A DNA stretch of 64,000 bases from Streptomyces sp. RPT161 (GTDB lineage: Bacteria > Actinomycetota > Actinomycetes > Streptomycetales > Streptomycetaceae), in NCBI RefSeq assembly GCF_027533845.1, contig NZ_JAPZVN010000025.1, forward strand, positions 28,522-92,521. The letters are read 5' to 3'. Positions 25,421 through 33,382 of this stretch are shown here, piece after piece. Made by a program: the position numbers and the translations under genes. Numbering within the stretch: position 1 is the stretch's first letter; the number at the start of each line of letters is the position of its first letter. The notes under the pieces were generated by a model. The model was not told where the DNA came from and ran no database searches. It saw only the letters and a list, made by a program, of their open reading frames with translations.

Positions 25421-26653
25421 TCACCAGGTGACGGGCAGTTGGTACAGGCCGTAGATGGTCGCGTCGTCCTTGAACGGCAGTTCGGCGACGGGCGCGGCCA
25501 GTCGTAGGCCGGGGACGCGGGCGAAGAGTGTGGTGAACACGATCTCAAGTTCCATCCGGGCCAGGTTCTGCCCCAGGCACTGGTGGATCCCGTAGCCGAA
25601 TGCCACATGGTGTCGGCCGCCGCGTTGGATGTCCAACTCGTCGGCCCGGCCGAAGGCAACGCCGTCGCGGTTGGCCCCGCCGACGCTCAGCGCGACCCCG
25701 TCGCCCGCGTGGATGGTGACTCCGCCGATCTCGATGTCGGCCAGTGCCACCCGGGGAATGGCGTCGACAATGCTGAAGTACCGCAGCAGTTCCTCGACCG
25801 TCTGGCCGACCAGTGCCGGATCGGCCCTCAGCTGGTCGAGTTGTTGGGGATTCTGCAACAGTCCGGCCGTACCCAGCGAGATCATGTTCGCGGTGGTCTC
25901 GTGTCCGGCCAGCAGCAGCAACGCGGCCAGGCCGACCAGCAGTTCATGCGTGAACACCTCTGCTTCGCGGTTGCGCAAGATCAACCGGCCTAGCAGGTCG
26001 TCGCTCGGCTCCCGCTCCTTGGCCGTGACCAGTTCGTCCAGGAAGCCGCGCAGGGCACGGATCGCCGCGGACCGATCTTCCGGACTGGCGTTGAAACTCA
26101 CCACCGTCCTGGTCCGGCTCTGGAAGAAGTCACGGTCCGCGTAGGGGACACCCAGCAACTCGCAGATCACCATGGACGGAACCGGAAGCGACAGCGCGCT
26201 CACGAGGTCCGCGGGACGTGGACCGGCCAGGAGGTCGGCGACACAGCCCTCCGCGATCTCCTGGATGCGTGGCCGTAGGGCCTGCACTCGTTTCACCGTG
26301 AACTCGGTGATGAGCATGCGCCGATGCGTCGAGTGCCGAGGTGCGTCGAGACCGATGAGCGCGTTGGCGATGGGGGCGAAGTCCTGCTGTGCCTGCGCCT
26401 GCAACGACGGGACGGGTGTCGGCAGATTGGGGTGCGTACGGTCGGAACTCAGCCGTGGATCCGTCAGCAACTGGCGTAGGAGGTCATGCCGGGTGACTAA
26501 CCATGCGGTTCGGTCACCGGGCAGGGCGACTCGGGCGATGGGCCGTTCCGCGCGGAGCGCCGAGTACTGCTCGGGTGGATCGAAGGGACAGCCCCTGGCC
26601 ATCGGGAAGGCGGGCAACTCACGGGTGGGGGCGCTTGTGGAGACGTCGGTCAT
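25421..26653 (-). CDS. Cytochrome P450 (CYP105-like)
   Basis: A 410-residue soluble P450 with all canonical motifs: I-helix LLLAGHETTANM near 240, K-helix EELLRYF (ExxR) near 282, and heme loop AFGYGIHQCLGQNLARMEL near 345-363. ATG 26653 has GGGAG 5 bases upstream; an in-frame GTG four codons earlier overlaps the site. With the following 3Fe-4S ferredoxin it forms a P450-electron donor operon of the type common in Streptomyces xenobiotic and secondary metabolite oxidation. It is divergent from an XRE-cupin regulator. The substrate is unknown; CYP105 assignment is by general resemblance. Confidence 0.92.
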   Translation of the reverse strand: MTDVSTSAPTRELPAFPMARGCPFDPPEQYSALRAERPIARVALPGDRTAWLVTRHDLLRQLLTDPRLSSDRTHPNLPTPVPSLQAQAQQDFAPIANALIGLDAPRHSTHRRMLITEFTVKRVQALRPRIQEIAEGCVADLLAGPRPADLVSALSLPVPSMVICELLGVPYADRDFFQSRTRTVVSFNASPEDRSAAIRALRGFLDELVTAKEREPSDDLLGRLILRNREAEVFTHELLVGLAALLLLAGHETTANMISLGTAGLLQNPQQLDQLRADPALVGQTVEELLRYFSIVDAIPRVALADIEIGGVTIHAGDGVALSVGGANRDGVAFGRADELDIQRGGRHHVAFGYGIHQCLGQNLARMELEIVFTTLFARVPGLRLAAPVAELPFKDDATIYGLYQLPVTW

Positions 26654-26693
26654 GTCTACTCCCAACCTCTTTTCGGAGGATGTGAATGTGACT

Positions 26694-26705
26694 CTCTTTA
26701 AAGAG
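26694..26705. promoter_or_regulatory. Palindrome in the P450/XRE divergent region
   Basis: CTCTTTAAAGAG, a perfect 12-bp palindrome in an unusually A/T-rich patch, 41 bases upstream of the P450 start on the minus strand. It may be an operator or part of the P450 promoter. Confidence 0.4.
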
Positions 26706-26807
26706 TAGACGTTAATTGTCAGTAACCTTCAAGAATTTCTGGGAGAGGTTGTCGGCAAGACGCGGGCAGCGTTACTGGCCGCCGTGAGAGAGGGTTGCAA
26801 TCGCCCA

Positions 26808-26820
26808 TGCCGTTTCGGCA
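26808..26820. promoter_or_regulatory. Candidate operator of the XRE-cupin regulator, copy 1
   Basis: TGCCG-TTT-CGGCA, 5-bp arms, ending 11 bases before the ATG of the XRE-cupin gene. The same core occurs at 28584-28598 in front of the thioredoxin-reductase-like gene. Confidence 0.6.
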
Positions 26821-26831
26821 AGCTGCCAGGT

Positions 26832-27419
26832 ATGGACGATCTCACCGATGTGCTGGCGGCCGTGGGCCCGCGGCTGCGAGAACTGCGCCGACAGCACAGC
26901 ATGACCCTGGCAGACCTCGCGGAGGCGACCGGCATCTCGGAGAGCACCCTGTCCCGGCTGGAGAGCGGTGGCCGCCGCCCCAACCTGGAACTGCTGCTCC
27001 CACTGGCCCGCGCCTACGGTGTGCCGCTGGACGAGCTCGTCGGAGCGCCGCACACCGGTGACCCGCGGGTGCATCTACGCCCTGTCCGGCGCAACGGGGT
27101 GACGTTCGTGCCGCTGACCCGGCGCGCCGGAGGACTGCAGGCGCACAAGATGGTGATCCCGCCCAGGCGCGGGGACGACGACCCCGACCTGAAGACACAC
27201 GAGGGGTACGAGTGGCTGTACGTCCTCAACGGCAGACTGCGGCTGCTGCTCGGGCAGCACGACCTGATCCTCAAGCCGGGTGAGGTCGCGGAGTTCGACA
27301 CACATCTGCCGCACTGGATGGGGGCCGCGGACGACGAACCGGTGGAACTGCTCGTCCTGTTCGGCCAGCAGGGCGAACGCGCTCACCTGCGTGCCCGTCC
27401 GGCCTCACCCCGTCAGTAG
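26832..27419 (+). CDS. XRE-family regulator with C-terminal cupin domain
   Basis: A 195-residue regulator: helix-turn-helix at residues 14-68 (LRRQHSMTLADLAEATGISE and STLSRLESGGRRP) and a cupin sensor domain from about 95 to 180, with THEGYEWLYVLNGRLRLLLG and FDTHLPHWMGA supplying the usual His/Glu positions. ATG 26832 is chosen because homology begins there; upstream in-frame codons cover the palindrome at 26808. It is divergent from the P450 operon and convergent with an FAD oxidoreductase whose promoter holds the same palindrome, so it probably controls itself and that enzyme, and perhaps the P450 operon. Confidence 0.88.
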   Translation: MDDLTDVLAAVGPRLRELRRQHSMTLADLAEATGISESTLSRLESGGRRPNLELLLPLARAYGVPLDELVGAPHTGDPRVHLRPVRRNGVTFVPLTRRAGGLQAHKMVIPPRRGDDDPDLKTHEGYEWLYVLNGRLRLLLGQHDLILKPGEVAEFDTHLPHWMGAADDEPVELLVLFGQQGERAHLRARPASPRQ

Positions 27420-27458
27420 GCACACCTCATGGCGGGCTTCGTGATCCCGCATCGAGGG

Positions 27459-28541
27459 TCACCGCCGCGCGCGGTCGGCTGAGCGCAGCAAGGTGTCGAG
27501 ACCGTGTCGGCGCTCGCCCAGAACCCGCTCACAGACGGCGGCCTCGCTCGCCGGGCTGAAGGCGTCGGTGAGTTCGCCCCGCGGGACGGCCCTGCGCCGG
27601 GCCACCGCGTCATCGGTGTCAGCGGTCACCAGATCCGCGTTGATCGCCACCGCGGCCTGCACCCCGGCGCCCGCCGCGGCCGGTACGCCGGCCATCAGGT
27701 CGGTGATGTTGCCGGCGACCCACACCCCGGCGGCGGCGGTCCGGCCAGTCGCGTCCGACTCCACGTACGCCCCCACGCCCATGGGGTGTTCGACCGCCGT
27801 CACGCCCAGACCGGACAGGACCTCACTGCGGGCCACGAAGCGCGGGGCCACCACCAGAGCCCGCGCCGGAACCCGTCGCCCCGAGGACAGCCGTACGCCA
27901 GCGAGTTGATCGTCTCGGACCTCCAGACCGGTGACCTCGCCATCGACCACGCTGATCCCGCGGGCGGCCAACCGCTCCCACTCCTCCTCGCTCGGGTCCT
28001 CCGCGGTGTGGATGAAGTAGGTCACCTGGGACGACCACTGCCGGAACAACAGCGCCTGATGCATCGAGGTCGGGCCGCCGGCCAGCACGCCGATCGGCAC
28101 ATCCCGTACCTCCCAACCGTGGCAGTACGGGCAGTGCAGCACGTCGCGCCCCCACCGTTCCCGCACCCTGGGCACCTCCGGTAGTTGGTCCACCAGCCCC
28201 GTCGTCACCAGCAAACGGCGTGCGCTGAAGCTGTCCCCGCTCGCGGTCTCGACGACGAAGCAGTCATCCGCCCGCCGGGCGGCCACGGCCCGGCCGGACA
28301 CGATCCGTCCGCCGTACCCGGTGATCTCCTCCCGTCCCGCCCGCAGGAGTTCCAGTGGCGGCACGCCATCCCGGGAGAGCAGCCCGTGCGCCGCGGACGC
28401 GGGCGCGTTGCGCGGTTCACCGGCATCGACGACCAGTACGGAGCGACGGGCCCGCGCCAGCGTCAGCGCCCCCGACAGGCCGGCGACGCCTCCGCCGACG
28501 ACCACGACATCCCACTCAGCGGCATTCTTCTGTGCAGTCAT
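27459..28541 (-). CDS. Thioredoxin reductase-like NAD(P)/FAD oxidoreductase
   Basis: A 360-residue flavoprotein: FAD-binding VVVVGGGVAGLSGALTLAR near residues 11-29, VVDAGEPRNAPA near 36, redox-active CPYC in HCPYCHGWEV near 137, a second nucleotide-binding GVLAGGPTSMHQALL, and VAGNITDLMAGVPAAAGAG near 300 that closes on FAD. The frame extends far upstream to 29567, but that is antisense to the serine hydrolase gene; ATG 28541 is chosen because the Rossmann motif begins soon after. It has no strong ribosome site. It is convergent with the XRE-cupin gene and carries the same operator-like palindrome in its leader. The electron acceptor is unknown. Confidence 0.85.
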   Translation of the reverse strand: MTAQKNAAEWDVVVVGGGVAGLSGALTLARARRSVLVVDAGEPRNAPASAAHGLLSRDGVPPLELLRAGREEITGYGGRIVSGRAVAARRADDCFVVETASGDSFSARRLLVTTGLVDQLPEVPRVRERWGRDVLHCPYCHGWEVRDVPIGVLAGGPTSMHQALLFRQWSSQVTYFIHTAEDPSEEEWERLAARGISVVDGEVTGLEVRDDQLAGVRLSSGRRVPARALVVAPRFVARSEVLSGLGVTAVEHPMGVGAYVESDATGRTAAAGVWVAGNITDLMAGVPAAAGAGVQAAVAINADLVTADTDDAVARRRAVPRGELTDAFSPASEAAVCERVLGERRHGLDTLLRSADRARR

Positions 28542-28583
28542 GTGTGCACCATGGAACGCCAGCAGCCGGAATCGCAAGGTTCC

Positions 28584-28598
28584 TTGCCGTTTCGGCAA
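28584..28598. promoter_or_regulatory. Candidate operator of the XRE-cupin regulator, copy 2
   Basis: TTGCCG-TTT-CGGCAA, a perfect 15-bp dyad with the same 3-bp spacer as copy 1, 43 bases upstream of the FAD oxidoreductase start. ATCGC and GGC flanking words are also shared with copy 1. Confidence 0.6.
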
Positions 28599-28681
28599 TA
28601 GGCTGGACAGGTCGGCGCGCCGAGGAGCTTCGTCGTGCCCTGCTGCCCCGGCTGTTCTACTGGTCGGCGGGGTCCGTCGAC

Positions 28682-29959
28682 TCAAGTGGGCGAGGCTGTC
28701 GCCCGGGGAACCGGCTTGTCGAACATGGCGCAGACCGCGGCGTTGACCAGTGCCTGGTCGGCTCGACCGGTCCTGGGGTTGGCCAGGCCGAAGATGGTGG
28801 AGGTGAAGACGGAGACGGTACGTTGACCGGTGCCGTCGGTGTAGTCCTCGCTGGAGTAGCCGGGGACCTGACCGCCATGACCCCAGGCAGTGCCGCAGGG
28901 AGTGACGATCTGTTCCAGCCCGAGTCCGTAGCGGTTGGAGGTGGAAGATCCCTCGGAGACGGTGGTGCGCATTTCCCGCATCTGGGCGGGCGGCAGCAGC
29001 CTGCCGGACAAGAGGGACTTGTCGAAGCGGGCCCAGTCGTCGGCGGTCGAGATGACGCCGCCCGCACCGGCCTCCGTGGTCAGACCGATGCGCGTGACGT
29101 CGACGTAACCGTCGGCCCGTGAACCGCCGACGAAGTGGGTGCCCGGCGGGGTGCCTGCCGGGAGCACGGGTCCCAGATGCGCTGCGTCGGGTTCGTACCC
29201 GTGCGCGAGGTGCGGGTCCGTCGGCTGGATGACGCCGCTGGACAGGTAAGTGTGTTCCAAGTGCAGGGGCTTGACAATGCGCTGCTGAATGAGGTCGGCC
29301 AGGCGCTGCCCGGTTGCCTTCTCGGCTACGAGGCCGAGGGCGACGTAGTTGGTGTTGCTGTAGGAGAAGCGGGCACCCGGTGCGAACAGGGGGCCGTGTT
29401 CGACGGCCGCGGCGACCAGCTGTTGCGGGGTCCACTGCCGGGTGTCCTGGCCGGTGAACGTCCTCAGTACCGCCGGGTCGTTGGAGTGGTTGAACAGGCC
29501 GCTGGTGTGGTTCAGCAGCATGCCCACGGGGATGGCGTGCCCGTTGGGAACGAGGCCGGGCAGCCACTTGTCCACCGGGTCGGTCAGCTCGATCCGGTGC
29601 TCGGCGACCAGTTGCAGGATCACGGTGGCGACCATCGTCTTGCTGTTGGAACCCATCTTGAACTGGTCGTCGACGTCGAGCCTGTGATCGGCGACGGACC
29701 AGGCGGCTTGCCGGGCGATCTGGATGGGGGATCCATGGCCGTCGTCAACCCGCACGAGCACGCCCGGCGCGCCGGCGGCCACATCCTGCCGGGCCAGCCG
29801 GGCGAGTTGGAGCTGCCCGACTGAGGCAGTCGTGGTGGTGGACGTTGGCCTAACGGACCCCGCGCTGCACGCTGTTGCCGCGCAGACGAGTGCGGCGGTG
29901 AGCGGCACCGCCAGCGCCATCCTGCGTCGGCGGCGCGACGGCCGGGTGTGCTGGGTCAT
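28682..29959 (-). CDS. Serine hydrolase lipoprotein, beta-lactamase/DD-peptidase family
   Basis: A 425-residue exported protein. ATG 29959 has AAGGAG 8 bases upstream; the start is basic (RRRRR), then a hydrophobic core and a Cys in ALVCAATAC near residue 32 as a possible lipid anchor. The class C beta-lactamase-like fold shows SNSK (SxxK) near 104, YSN in FSYSNTNY near 197, and HGG in WGHGGQVPGY near 360. It probably works on D-alanyl peptides or esters outside the membrane; hydrolysis of beta-lactams is possible but not implied. It lies upstream of, and on the same strand as, the FAD oxidoreductase gene, 140 bases apart. Confidence 0.85.
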   Translation of the reverse strand: MTQHTRPSRRRRRMALAVPLTAALVCAATACSAGSVRPTSTTTTASVGQLQLARLARQDVAAGAPGVLVRVDDGHGSPIQIARQAAWSVADHRLDVDDQFKMGSNSKTMVATVILQLVAEHRIELTDPVDKWLPGLVPNGHAIPVGMLLNHTSGLFNHSNDPAVLRTFTGQDTRQWTPQQLVAAAVEHGPLFAPGARFSYSNTNYVALGLVAEKATGQRLADLIQQRIVKPLHLEHTYLSSGVIQPTDPHLAHGYEPDAAHLGPVLPAGTPPGTHFVGGSRADGYVDVTRIGLTTEAGAGGVISTADDWARFDKSLLSGRLLPPAQMREMRTTVSEGSSTSNRYGLGLEQIVTPCGTAWGHGGQVPGYSSEDYTDGTGQRTVSVFTSTIFGLANPRTGRADQALVNAAVCAMFDKPVPRATASPT

Positions 29960-30459
29960 GAGATCTGCTCCTTGCCTACGGTGCATGCGACTTGGTGATG
30001 GTGCGCGGGCGCACTGCACCACGCTCTGCCATGAGCAGTCTGATCGGCCAGGTGCCTCTGCTCGATGCAGCGGTCACCCGAGTGAGTGGTACGGCTGGCC
30101 CCAGGCCGAGCTACGGCTGGCCCCACCAGCTTTCGGGGCAAAGGAACGTGGCCGGGGTGACCCTTCGTCACGGGCTGCCCGGTGACCAAGGGTCGCGGCT
30201 CTCCGACGCCACCGCGAGCGCCCCGTCCGGCCTGCTCGTCCGTCCGGACGGCATCGTCGCCTGGGCCGCCGACCACGCCGATCCATCCGGCGCCGAGGCC
30301 GCCCTGCGCTGCTGGGCCGGTGGAGCCGGTGCGTCGTCAGGTGGCATGACCGGGGCAGCCGACGGGCGGTCAACTCGGCTCGGAGGGCGCGACGGACGTA
30401 CCTGAAGGGCTCACCGGTGGCTGCCCGGCGGCGTCAACACCGCCGAGCAGGCTCGGCGT
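29960..30459. other. Intergenic stretch with an FAD-monooxygenase relic
   Basis: No intact gene. Holds the relic listed at 30199-30330 and a weak GC hairpin near 30429-30447. Confidence 0.4.
30199..30330 (+). pseudogene. C-terminal remnant of an FAD-dependent aromatic hydroxylase
   Basis: In the plus strand one frame reads ASAPSGLLVRPDGIVAWAAD and then a short Ala-rich tail. The LLVRPDGxxAWR pattern is the C-terminal thioredoxin-like end of PheA/TfdB-type flavin hydroxylases, as in the two intact enzymes at 34506-36101 and 52282-53832. Everything upstream of it is gone, so it is a scar of a lost gene. Confidence 0.5.
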
Positions 30460-30918
30460 TCAGCCGAAGTCGGTGGCGGGTGTCGTGGCGTAACGGCTCA
30501 TCACCTCGGCGGTGGCCTGCTCCGTGAGCCCTCCGCCCTCGGTGATGGCGTCGCGCAGGTCGCGGAAGTACTGGACGTACAGGTCCGGGGTGAAGGTGCA
30601 GAGCATGACCAGTGGTTCGTCCCCCGGGTTGGCGAAGGTGTGCGGGACTTCAGGGGGGACCATCACCAGGGTGCCCGGAGTCGCGTCGTGGACGCGATCA
30701 CCGACAGTGAAACGGCCGGTCCCGGAGACGACGTAGAAACCCTCGTCGTGACGGGCGTGACGGTGCTGGAGCGGGCCGTCAGTGTGCGGGGGGAGGGTGG
30801 CCACACCGACCCCGAGGCGATGACCGGTGGTGCTGCCGTCCTCCAGGACGCGCAGGCGGACGGGCCCCAAGTCGATGACCTCGCCGCCGTCCGGAGCGGT
30901 GATCGAGACGTCATTCAT
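30460..30918 (-). CDS. Cupin domain protein
   Basis: A 152-residue single-domain cupin. Motif 1 is QHRHARHDEGFYVVSGTGRF (about residues 51-70), motif 2 is PGTLVMVPPEVPHTFANPGD (about 81-100), so the metal ligands HxH, Glu and His are all present. Relatives are dioxygenases, isomerases or small-molecule binding proteins. It is divergent from a TetR gene with operator-like repeats between them and is therefore the probable regulated target. No signal peptide. Confidence 0.85.
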   Translation of the reverse strand: MNDVSITAPDGGEVIDLGPVRLRVLEDGSTTGHRLGVGVATLPPHTDGPLQHRHARHDEGFYVVSGTGRFTVGDRVHDATPGTLVMVPPEVPHTFANPGDEPLVMLCTFTPDLYVQYFRDLRDAITEGGGLTEQATAEVMSRYATTPATDFG

Positions 30919-30930
30919 AGCCGCCTCCGT

Positions 30931-30955
30931 TATGAGGGTACGCTCTCATGAGAGT
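30931..30955. promoter_or_regulatory. Overlapping ATGAG/CTCAT operator half sites
   Basis: The stretch contains CTCTCATGAGAG (30943-30954, a perfect 12-bp palindrome) and, overlapping it, ATGAG-N8-CTCAT (30932-30949). Three half sites within 25 bases, between divergent cupin and TetR genes, suggest a TetR operator with two dimers. Confidence 0.55.
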
Positions 30956-31037
30956 AGGTTGCTGGTCGATTCCGATGCAAGCGTCCTCTCGCCTTGGGGG
31001 GAGTGCCCAGTCGAAGACCTGACAGGAGGGTGGATCG

Positions 31038-31673
31038 ATGACGCCGCAGGCCCCGGCCGGCCGCGCCAACCAGAAGCTGCGTACGCGCAACGCGATCGTG
31101 CAGGCCGCGGCCGAGCTGACCCGTACCGGCCGTGAGGTCACCATGCCCGCGGTCGCCAAGGCGGCCCTGGTCTCCGAGGCCACGGCCTACCGCTACTTCC
31201 CCGATCTGGCCAGCCTGCTACAGGAGGCCATCGCCGGACAGTTGCCCAGCCCGGAGGAGGCGCTGGCTCCGGTCGCCGACTCCGCCGATCCCGTGGAGCG
31301 GATCGCCGTCGCCACCGAGTACCTTGCGCGCCACGTCCTGGCACGCCAGGGCGCGGTCCGCGCCCTGATGGCCGCCACCATCGCCCGCCCCGAGCAGGTG
31401 AGCGCGCGGCCGGGACTGCGCTTCGGCCTCATCGACCATGCACTCGCCCCGCTCGCGGACACGCCGGACGTCTGCGCCCCCGACGCGCTGGCACAGCTCA
31501 AGCGCGACCTCGCCGTCGTCGTCGGATCCGAGGCCCTGTTCACCCTGACCGACCTGTGCGGCCTCGACCCGGAGGTCGCCATCGCCAGCGTCGTGCACAC
31601 CGCGACGGCCCTCACCCGAGCCGCCGTACAGGGCGTCGATGGCGAGCAGCGCCACGCGGGGACGTCGCGCTGA
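31038..31673 (+). CDS. TetR family transcriptional regulator
   Basis: A 211-residue regulator with an N-terminal helix-turn-helix (NQKLRTRNAIVQAAAELTRT followed by VTMPAVAKAALVSEATAYRYF, about residues 10-55) and an all-helical ligand domain. ATG 31038 has GGAGG with good spacing. Divergent from the cupin gene and next to operator-like repeats; probably represses both. The ligand is unknown. Confidence 0.88.
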   Translation: MTPQAPAGRANQKLRTRNAIVQAAAELTRTGREVTMPAVAKAALVSEATAYRYFPDLASLLQEAIAGQLPSPEEALAPVADSADPVERIAVATEYLARHVLARQGAVRALMAATIARPEQVSARPGLRFGLIDHALAPLADTPDVCAPDALAQLKRDLAVVVGSEALFTLTDLCGLDPEVAIASVVHTATALTRAAVQGVDGEQRHAGTSR

Positions 31674-31730
31674 CGGCCAACTGCCCTTGCCTCACGGCGA
31701 GTTGAGGGGCTGGATCCAGTGGGCGGGCGG

Positions 31731-31762
31731 CGATATCGTGAGCGATATCGATGAGGTATCGC
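31731..31762. promoter_or_regulatory. Three 12-bp phased CGATATCG-type repeats
   Basis: CGATATCG at 31731-31738 and again at 31743-31750 (each an 8-bp palindrome), then the variant GGTATCG at 31755-31761. The spacing is exactly 12 bases. They end 20 bases before the start of a ribbon-helix-helix-like gene, as expected of tandem operators of such regulators. Confidence 0.6.
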
Positions 31763-31781
31763 AGGATCGCGAGGTGCGCCG

Positions 31782-32177
31782 GTGCCGAACGAGGAGAAGT
31801 CGCCCGCCGAGCTGCTGCTCCGGGCCGTGGACACGCTGCCCAAGGACGAGCGCGACCGGGTCCTGACGTGGCTGATCGCCCCCGCGCCCCGCTCGGCCCA
31901 GACGGCTTGGGAACTTCAGTCGTACAACCAAGGACTCGTCAGCCAACTGCGGGAGATGACCCCAGGAGTCAGTGCGGCCCTGCGCCGTCGCACCGCCGCA
32001 CAAGGCGAGGAGCTACAGGTGGTGCCCGTGCGCCTGACGGGAGATCAGCACGCCGTGCTGCGCGAGTGGTGCCAGGACCACGGTTTCTCCATGGCCACGG
32101 TGATCCGCGGCCTGGTGTCGCGCTTCCTCGATGGCCAGGGCGCCGCGTCCTCTTCCAAGGAGACGAAAGAGGACTAG
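31782..32177 (+). CDS. Putative ribbon-helix-helix DNA-binding protein
   Basis: A 131-residue protein not recognised as a named family. The start is GTG 31782 with GAGG upstream. Residues 1-45 are helical (AELLLRAVDTLPKDERDRVL). Residues about 78-120 read VVPVRLTGDQHAVLREWCQD then HGFSMATVIRGLVSRFLDGQ, which has the beta strand-helix-turn-helix rhythm of a ribbon-helix-helix domain. The tail is Ser/Lys/Glu-rich. Three phased palindromic repeats upstream fit autoregulation by such a protein. A regulator of neighbouring genes is possible; its other targets are not visible. Confidence 0.6.
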   Translation: MPNEEKSPAELLLRAVDTLPKDERDRVLTWLIAPAPRSAQTAWELQSYNQGLVSQLREMTPGVSAALRRRTAAQGEELQVVPVRLTGDQHAVLREWCQDHGFSMATVIRGLVSRFLDGQGAASSSKETKED

Positions 32178-32207
32178 GCCAGCCTTCGGAGCAATGGCGG
32201 GGCGCCC

Positions 32208-33281
32208 TCAGGGGAGCTGATCAGCTGGGCGCGATCCGTCGCCGGGCGGCGCCGCATCGAACTCGACCGTGATGTGCGGGGACAGCGAGCGCAGGAAGTC
32301 ACGCGCGTCGAACATCTCGCCCGGGGATGCGACTCCGGCCAGCCTGCCCTGTCCGTCCAGTAGACGACGGACCGCCTCCACCGCCAGGGGCGCACTCACC
32401 GCGTAGATGTCCTGGCCGCGGGCCACCGCACGGCGCTCGGTGTCGCCGGAGCGGACGGCCACCTCGACCAGGAAGGTCTGGTCGGAGCGCCCGCGGCCGT
32501 CGACCGGCTTCGGCAGCGGTGTGTCGGGGGCGAGTACGTCCTTGACCGCCCCAACCGTCATACAGGTGTGGATACTTGGGACGGCGAGGTGCCGTGGGAT
32601 GGTCACGCTGTCCGCCGTGGTGAACTCCGTCAGCACGTCCTGGTCGCCGATCGGCGGGGGAAAGGACCACCGGCCGGTCGGCGCCTGGCTGGTCCGGTAC
32701 TCCAGGCGGCCGCTGACGTGGACGGGGCGGCGGCCGTTGCGGCGCTGCCGGGAGACCTGGGAAGTGGCGCGGCTCCCGGCTGTGGGATGCCAACTGCTCA
32801 GCGCGTAGGCGATGAACACCTCGTCGGCCGACGACCAGTCACCCAGCGCCGCGGTGGCCAGCAGGTCGCCGAGGCCACCGAAGAAGGCCATCGCGGGGAC
32901 GATCGCGGTACCGACGGTGCGTGCCCGATCCGTGAAGTGGGTGAACGTGTCCACGACGGCCTCCACTTCGGCCGCTACGTCCACGTAGGGAACCCCGGCG
33001 CGCAACACCGCCTCGATCACGGGGGCGGCCGTAGCGGCGAAAGGGCCCGCGCAGTTGATCACGGCGACCGCATCGTCCAGGGCGCGGTCGAGTGAGGCGG
33101 GGTCGTCCATCAACACCGGTCGGATGCCGAGCCCTGGATGCAGGGCAGTGAGCGCATTGAGCCGGTCGGCGTCACGACCGGCGAGGACCGGGGTGAAGCC
33201 GCGGTCCAGGAGTTCCGAAACCACGAAGCGTCCGGTGTGTCCATAGGCGCCGAAGACGGCGACCTTCTGATTCGATCCCAT
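32208..33281 (-). CDS. Saccharopine dehydrogenase-like NAD(P)-binding protein
   Basis: A 357-residue cytoplasmic reductase-like protein. The N-terminal Rossmann motif is VAVFGAYGHTGRFVVSELL (about residues 6-24), followed by LAGRDADRLNAL and AVINCAGPF near 75-83 as in saccharopine dehydrogenase/enoyl reductase-like proteins. The start is one of two adjacent ATGs (33284/33281) behind GGGGG; 33281 has the better spacing. It is divergent from a GlxA-type regulator 101 bases away. The substrate is unknown; true lysine-pathway activity is unlikely from sequence alone. Confidence 0.82.
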   Translation of the reverse strand: MGSNQKVAVFGAYGHTGRFVVSELLDRGFTPVLAGRDADRLNALTALHPGLGIRPVLMDDPASLDRALDDAVAVINCAGPFAATAAPVIEAVLRAGVPYVDVAAEVEAVVDTFTHFTDRARTVGTAIVPAMAFFGGLGDLLATAALGDWSSADEVFIAYALSSWHPTAGSRATSQVSRQRRNGRRPVHVSGRLEYRTSQAPTGRWSFPPPIGDQDVLTEFTTADSVTIPRHLAVPSIHTCMTVGAVKDVLAPDTPLPKPVDGRGRSDQTFLVEVAVRSGDTERRAVARGQDIYAVSAPLAVEAVRRLLDGQGRLAGVASPGEMFDARDFLRSLSPHITVEFDAAPPGDGSRPADQLP

Positions 33282-33382
33282 CATTTCCCCCGTTCTGCTC
33301 GAGTGATCCATCGCGGACAGCCTGCCCGCGGCGGACGAGAGCGACGAGTGTCCCTGGTGACAAAGCCCGTACAGTTTCGGAC

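Noticed and set aside
27459..29567. 702-codon frame suggesting a fused N-terminal domain on the FAD oxidoreductase
   Set aside because: The first 340 codons are antisense to the serine hydrolase lipoprotein; the Rossmann motif begins right after ATG 28541.
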